Positions 25,544-26,570 of a stretch of 26,570 bases of DNA are shown here, one piece after another; the stretch's first letter is position 1; every line of letters starts with the position of its first letter. A program made the translations under genes and the position numbers. The DNA lies in NCBI GenBank assembly GCA_023396415.1, contig JAEWWJ010000062.1, forward strand, positions 1 to 26,570, in the 5' to 3' direction. Below the pieces are notes generated by a model. The model worked only from the letters and a program-made list of their open reading frames with translations. It had not been told where the DNA came from and ran no database searches. Origin of the DNA: Bacteroidota bacterium. Lineage in GTDB: Bacteria > Bacteroidota > Bacteroidia > Bacteroidales > F082.

Positions 25544-25572
25544 TTTGAGAACTGATAAAAGTTGTATTTTTG
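25544..25572 (+). promoter_or_regulatory. Promoter of the first tRNA-Ser gene
   Basis: TTTG (25544-25547) and TATTTTTG (25565-25572) match the Bacteroidota -33 and -7 elements with a 17-nt spacer, slightly shorter than the usual 19 or so. The -7 box ends 4 nt before the mature tRNA 5' end, so the transcript would have almost no 5' leader. Confidence 0.65.
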
Positions 25573-25576
25573 CAGC

Positions 25577-25663
25577 GGAGAAATGGCAGAGCGGTCGATT
25601 GCGGCGGTCTTGAAAACCGTTGAGGTGTCACAGCCTCCGGGGGTTCGAATCCCTCTTTCTCCG
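25577..25663 (+). tRNA. tRNA-Ser (anticodon TGA)
   Basis: Acceptor stem GGAGAAA pairs perfectly with TTTCTCC, followed by discriminator G. The anticodon arm GCGGT-CTTGAAA-ACCGT gives TGA, reading UCA and probably other UCN codons. The long variable arm (GAGG...CCTC) is typical of serine tRNA, and the T-loop TTCGAAT is present. CCA is not encoded; the bases after the discriminator are CAA. Confidence 0.97.
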
Positions 25664-25671
25664 CAAAATTT

Positions 25672-25696
25672 GCGACTTCAACGTCGCTTTTTTTTT
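25672..25696 (+). terminator. Intrinsic terminator after tRNA-Ser(TGA)
   Basis: GCGAC (25672-25676) pairs with GTCGC (25683-25687) around a 6-nt loop, followed by nine T. The short GC-rich stem with a long T-run, 8 nt past the tRNA, suggests the two tRNA genes are at least partly separated transcriptionally. Confidence 0.8.
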
Positions 25697-25709
25697 CAAA
25701 GTTCATTCA

Positions 25710-25798
25710 GGAGAGATGGCAGAGCGGTTGAATGCGGCGGTCTCGAAAACCGTTGTCCGTCTTAAAGCGGACCGGGGGTTCGAATCCCCCTCTCTCCG
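25710..25798 (+). tRNA. tRNA-Ser (anticodon CGA)
   Basis: Acceptor stem GGAGAGA pairs perfectly with TCTCTCC, discriminator G. Anticodon arm GCGGT-CTCGAAA-ACCGT gives CGA, reading UCG. The long variable arm (GTCCG...CGGAC) and T-loop TTCGAAT confirm serine. CCA is not encoded. No TAnnTTTG box lies in the short gap from the first tRNA, so it may depend on readthrough of the intervening terminator. The two copies share their D-arm and anticodon-stem sequence, consistent with an old duplication. Confidence 0.97.
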
Positions 25799-25820
25799 CA
25801 AATTTTTTGCAAAACCGATG

Positions 25821-25857
25821 AAACCACTGAAAACTATACGTTTTTGGTGGTTTTTTT
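25821..25857 (+). terminator. Intrinsic terminator after tRNA-Ser(CGA)
   Basis: AAACCACTGAAAAC (25821-25834) pairs along its whole length with GTTTTTGGTGGTTT (25840-25853), using two G-T wobbles, around the loop TATAC, and is followed by more T. It ends the tRNA pair's transcript. Confidence 0.8.
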
Positions 25858-25899
25858 GTTTATCGAAGAGGCTGAGCAAACGAAGCGACCGGAGCGAAG

Positions 25900-25947
25900 G
25901 GGAGACTGAGGGTCTGAAGGACTGGGAGACTGAGGGACTGGGAGACT
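25900..25947. repeat. Degenerate 8-bp tandem repeat array (six units)
   Basis: Six consecutive octamers all end in CT: GGGAGACT, GAGGGTCT, GAAGGACT, GGGAGACT, GAGGGACT, GGGAGACT. The array is purine-rich on the plus strand and non-coding as far as I can judge; the minus-strand reading gives only Ser/Pro/Leu low-complexity peptide. It lies between the tRNA terminator and the DUF6266 gene. Confidence 0.8.
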
Positions 25948-26020
25948 ATGAGAGGGGGCGACTTGTGCAAATGAAACTGGCACAGTTTTTTGAATAGTCT
26001 CACAACCTTCAAAAATAACC

Positions 26021-26057
26021 AAAAAAAATGAGGCTGTTCATCAAACAACCTCATTTT
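26021..26057 (-). terminator. Intrinsic terminator of the DUF6266 gene
   Basis: Read on the minus strand, AAAATGAGGTTGTT (26057-26044) pairs with AACAGCCTCATTTT (26038-26025), with one mismatch and a 5-nt loop, followed by eight or so T. It lies 25 nt past the stop codon. A further short hairpin (GTCTC/GAGAC, 26069-26082) overlaps the end of the coding region. Confidence 0.8.
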
Positions 26058-26081
26058 CAGTGATCTTCGTCTCAGTGGAGA

Positions 26082-26570
26082 CTAAGTTGAGAGCAAGATG
26101 CTGCCTCCATGCACACTGTCCGAAATCTGGTCTTTGGAGGCTGCACCTCCCAAACCCGAAAGCGACAAATAGAAAGCATACACCTCCACGCTGAGGCCGG
26201 CACACTCTTCGGGCATTTCAACAGTGACTTGGCCATCAGCGCGTGTGGCGGCGTTCATAATGCTGAAGCCGATACCTTTCGTGGGCTCGTAAAGGCCAAT
26301 CATGAGCAGGTCGGTAGCTGCCGCCAAAGGCTTGGTGCTGTTGTCGGTCCATTCCAGAATGATCGTGTCAGGCGCAACAAAAGTTACCACAAGACCAGAA
26401 ACAGGTGGCAGATTGCCTTTGCTGATTTTTGCATCTGCAAAGTTCAGTTGCACATCAGGGTAATTACCTATTACAGCGTTCTTCAAATTGTAAGAAGTGG
26501 CTGCATTGAAGGCAGATAGTTTATTGGTAAAAGACCTGAATCCGATCTTTACCAGTTCGATTTGAGAGCT
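26082..26570 (-). CDS. DUF6266-family protein, 5' end cut by window edge
   Basis: The frame is open to base 26570, so only about the last 162 residues are present. SFTNKLSAFNAATSYNLKNA, then VIGNYPDVQLNFADAKISKG with LPPVSG, is typical of the second half of DUF6266 proteins, as are the TIILEWTDNS strand, ADGQVTVEMP and the terminal VYAFYLSL...ISDSVHGG. These are small Bacteroidota proteins of about 210 residues with no known function, often present in several copies. No internal ATG starts the fragment; an apparent start at 26486 is a TTG codon inside the conserved YNLKNA block and is not real. Confidence 0.82.
   Translation of the reverse strand, partial: SSQIELVKIGFRSFTNKLSAFNAATSYNLKNAVIGNYPDVQLNFADAKISKGNLPPVSGLVVTFVAPDTIILEWTDNSTKPLAAATDLLMIGLYEPTKGIGFSIMNAATRADGQVTVEMPEECAGLSVEVYAFYLSLSGLGGAASKDQISDSVHGGSILLST

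Larger units (their letters stand above)
25248..25576. other. 329-bp region between the GWxTD and tRNA genes
   Basis: Divergent promoter region holding the GWxTD -7 box at one end and the tRNA-Ser promoter at the other. The middle part (about 25300-25540) shows nothing I can name. A minus-strand frame that runs from here through the tRNA genes is a shadow of the tRNA sequence. Confidence 0.5.

Noticed and set aside
25347..25997. Frames on both strands running through the two tRNA-Ser genes and their terminators
   Set aside because: They translate tRNA stems and T-runs, match no family, and overlap clearly structured RNA genes.
26082..26570. A phage or transposon near the tRNA genes
   Set aside because: No integrase, transposase, direct att-like duplication of the tRNA 3' end or terminal repeats are visible up to the window edge.

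Overview
The window looks like chromosomal DNA of a member of the Bacteroidota, most likely uncultured and of moderate GC. The reasons: type IX secretion (T9SS) C-terminal sorting domains on two proteins, gingipain-like, GWxTD and DUF6266 families, lamin-tail/CotH surface proteins, and repeated TAnnTTTG promoter boxes of the Bacteroidota type just upstream of start codons. Genes are dense. All but one protein gene is on the minus strand; the exception is the SDR gene at 12011-12787. I see no phage genes, insertion sequence, CRISPR array, plasmid origin or rRNA.

Layout, left to right. 1-2630: start and catalytic domain of a gingipain-like C25 protease, cut by the window edge. 2956-5486: GNAT-like protein and DNA photolyase. 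5625-6497: secreted CAP-SPOR fusion. 6536-8606: class IV aminotransferase, DUF2007 protein and EamA transporter. 8816-11812: 998-residue secreted lamin-tail/CotH/T9SS protein. 12011-12787 (+): SDR-like protein that has lost the catalytic Tyr and Lys, ending at a two-way terminator it shares with a secreted glutathione peroxidase (12859-13395). 13497-18669: tightly packed minus-strand run, in transcription order PPAD-like secreted deiminase, aat, guanine deaminase, sirtuin, serine beta-lactamase-like hydrolase. 18819-21712: class III aminotransferase overlapping a gamma-glutamyltransferase-like protein. 21806-23706: LpxL-type acyltransferase overlapping a family 2 glycosyltransferase. 23778-25247: GWxTD protein. 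25577-25798 (+): two tRNA-Ser genes, each followed by a terminator, then a degenerate 8-bp tandem array. 26082-26570: 3' part of a DUF6266 protein.

How the genes fit together. Most are housekeeping or envelope functions: DNA repair, tRNA, purine and amino-acid metabolism, lipid A and glycan assembly, peroxide defence. Overlaid on these is a secreted set. The most striking point is a gingipain-like cysteine protease about 14 kb from a deiminase with the full domain order and catalytic residues of Porphyromonas gingivalis PPAD. In P. gingivalis, Arg-gingipains expose C-terminal arginines that PPAD then citrullinates. Whether the two proteins here cooperate is inference, but the parallel is the best lead in the window. 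I found no clearly new defence or mobile system.
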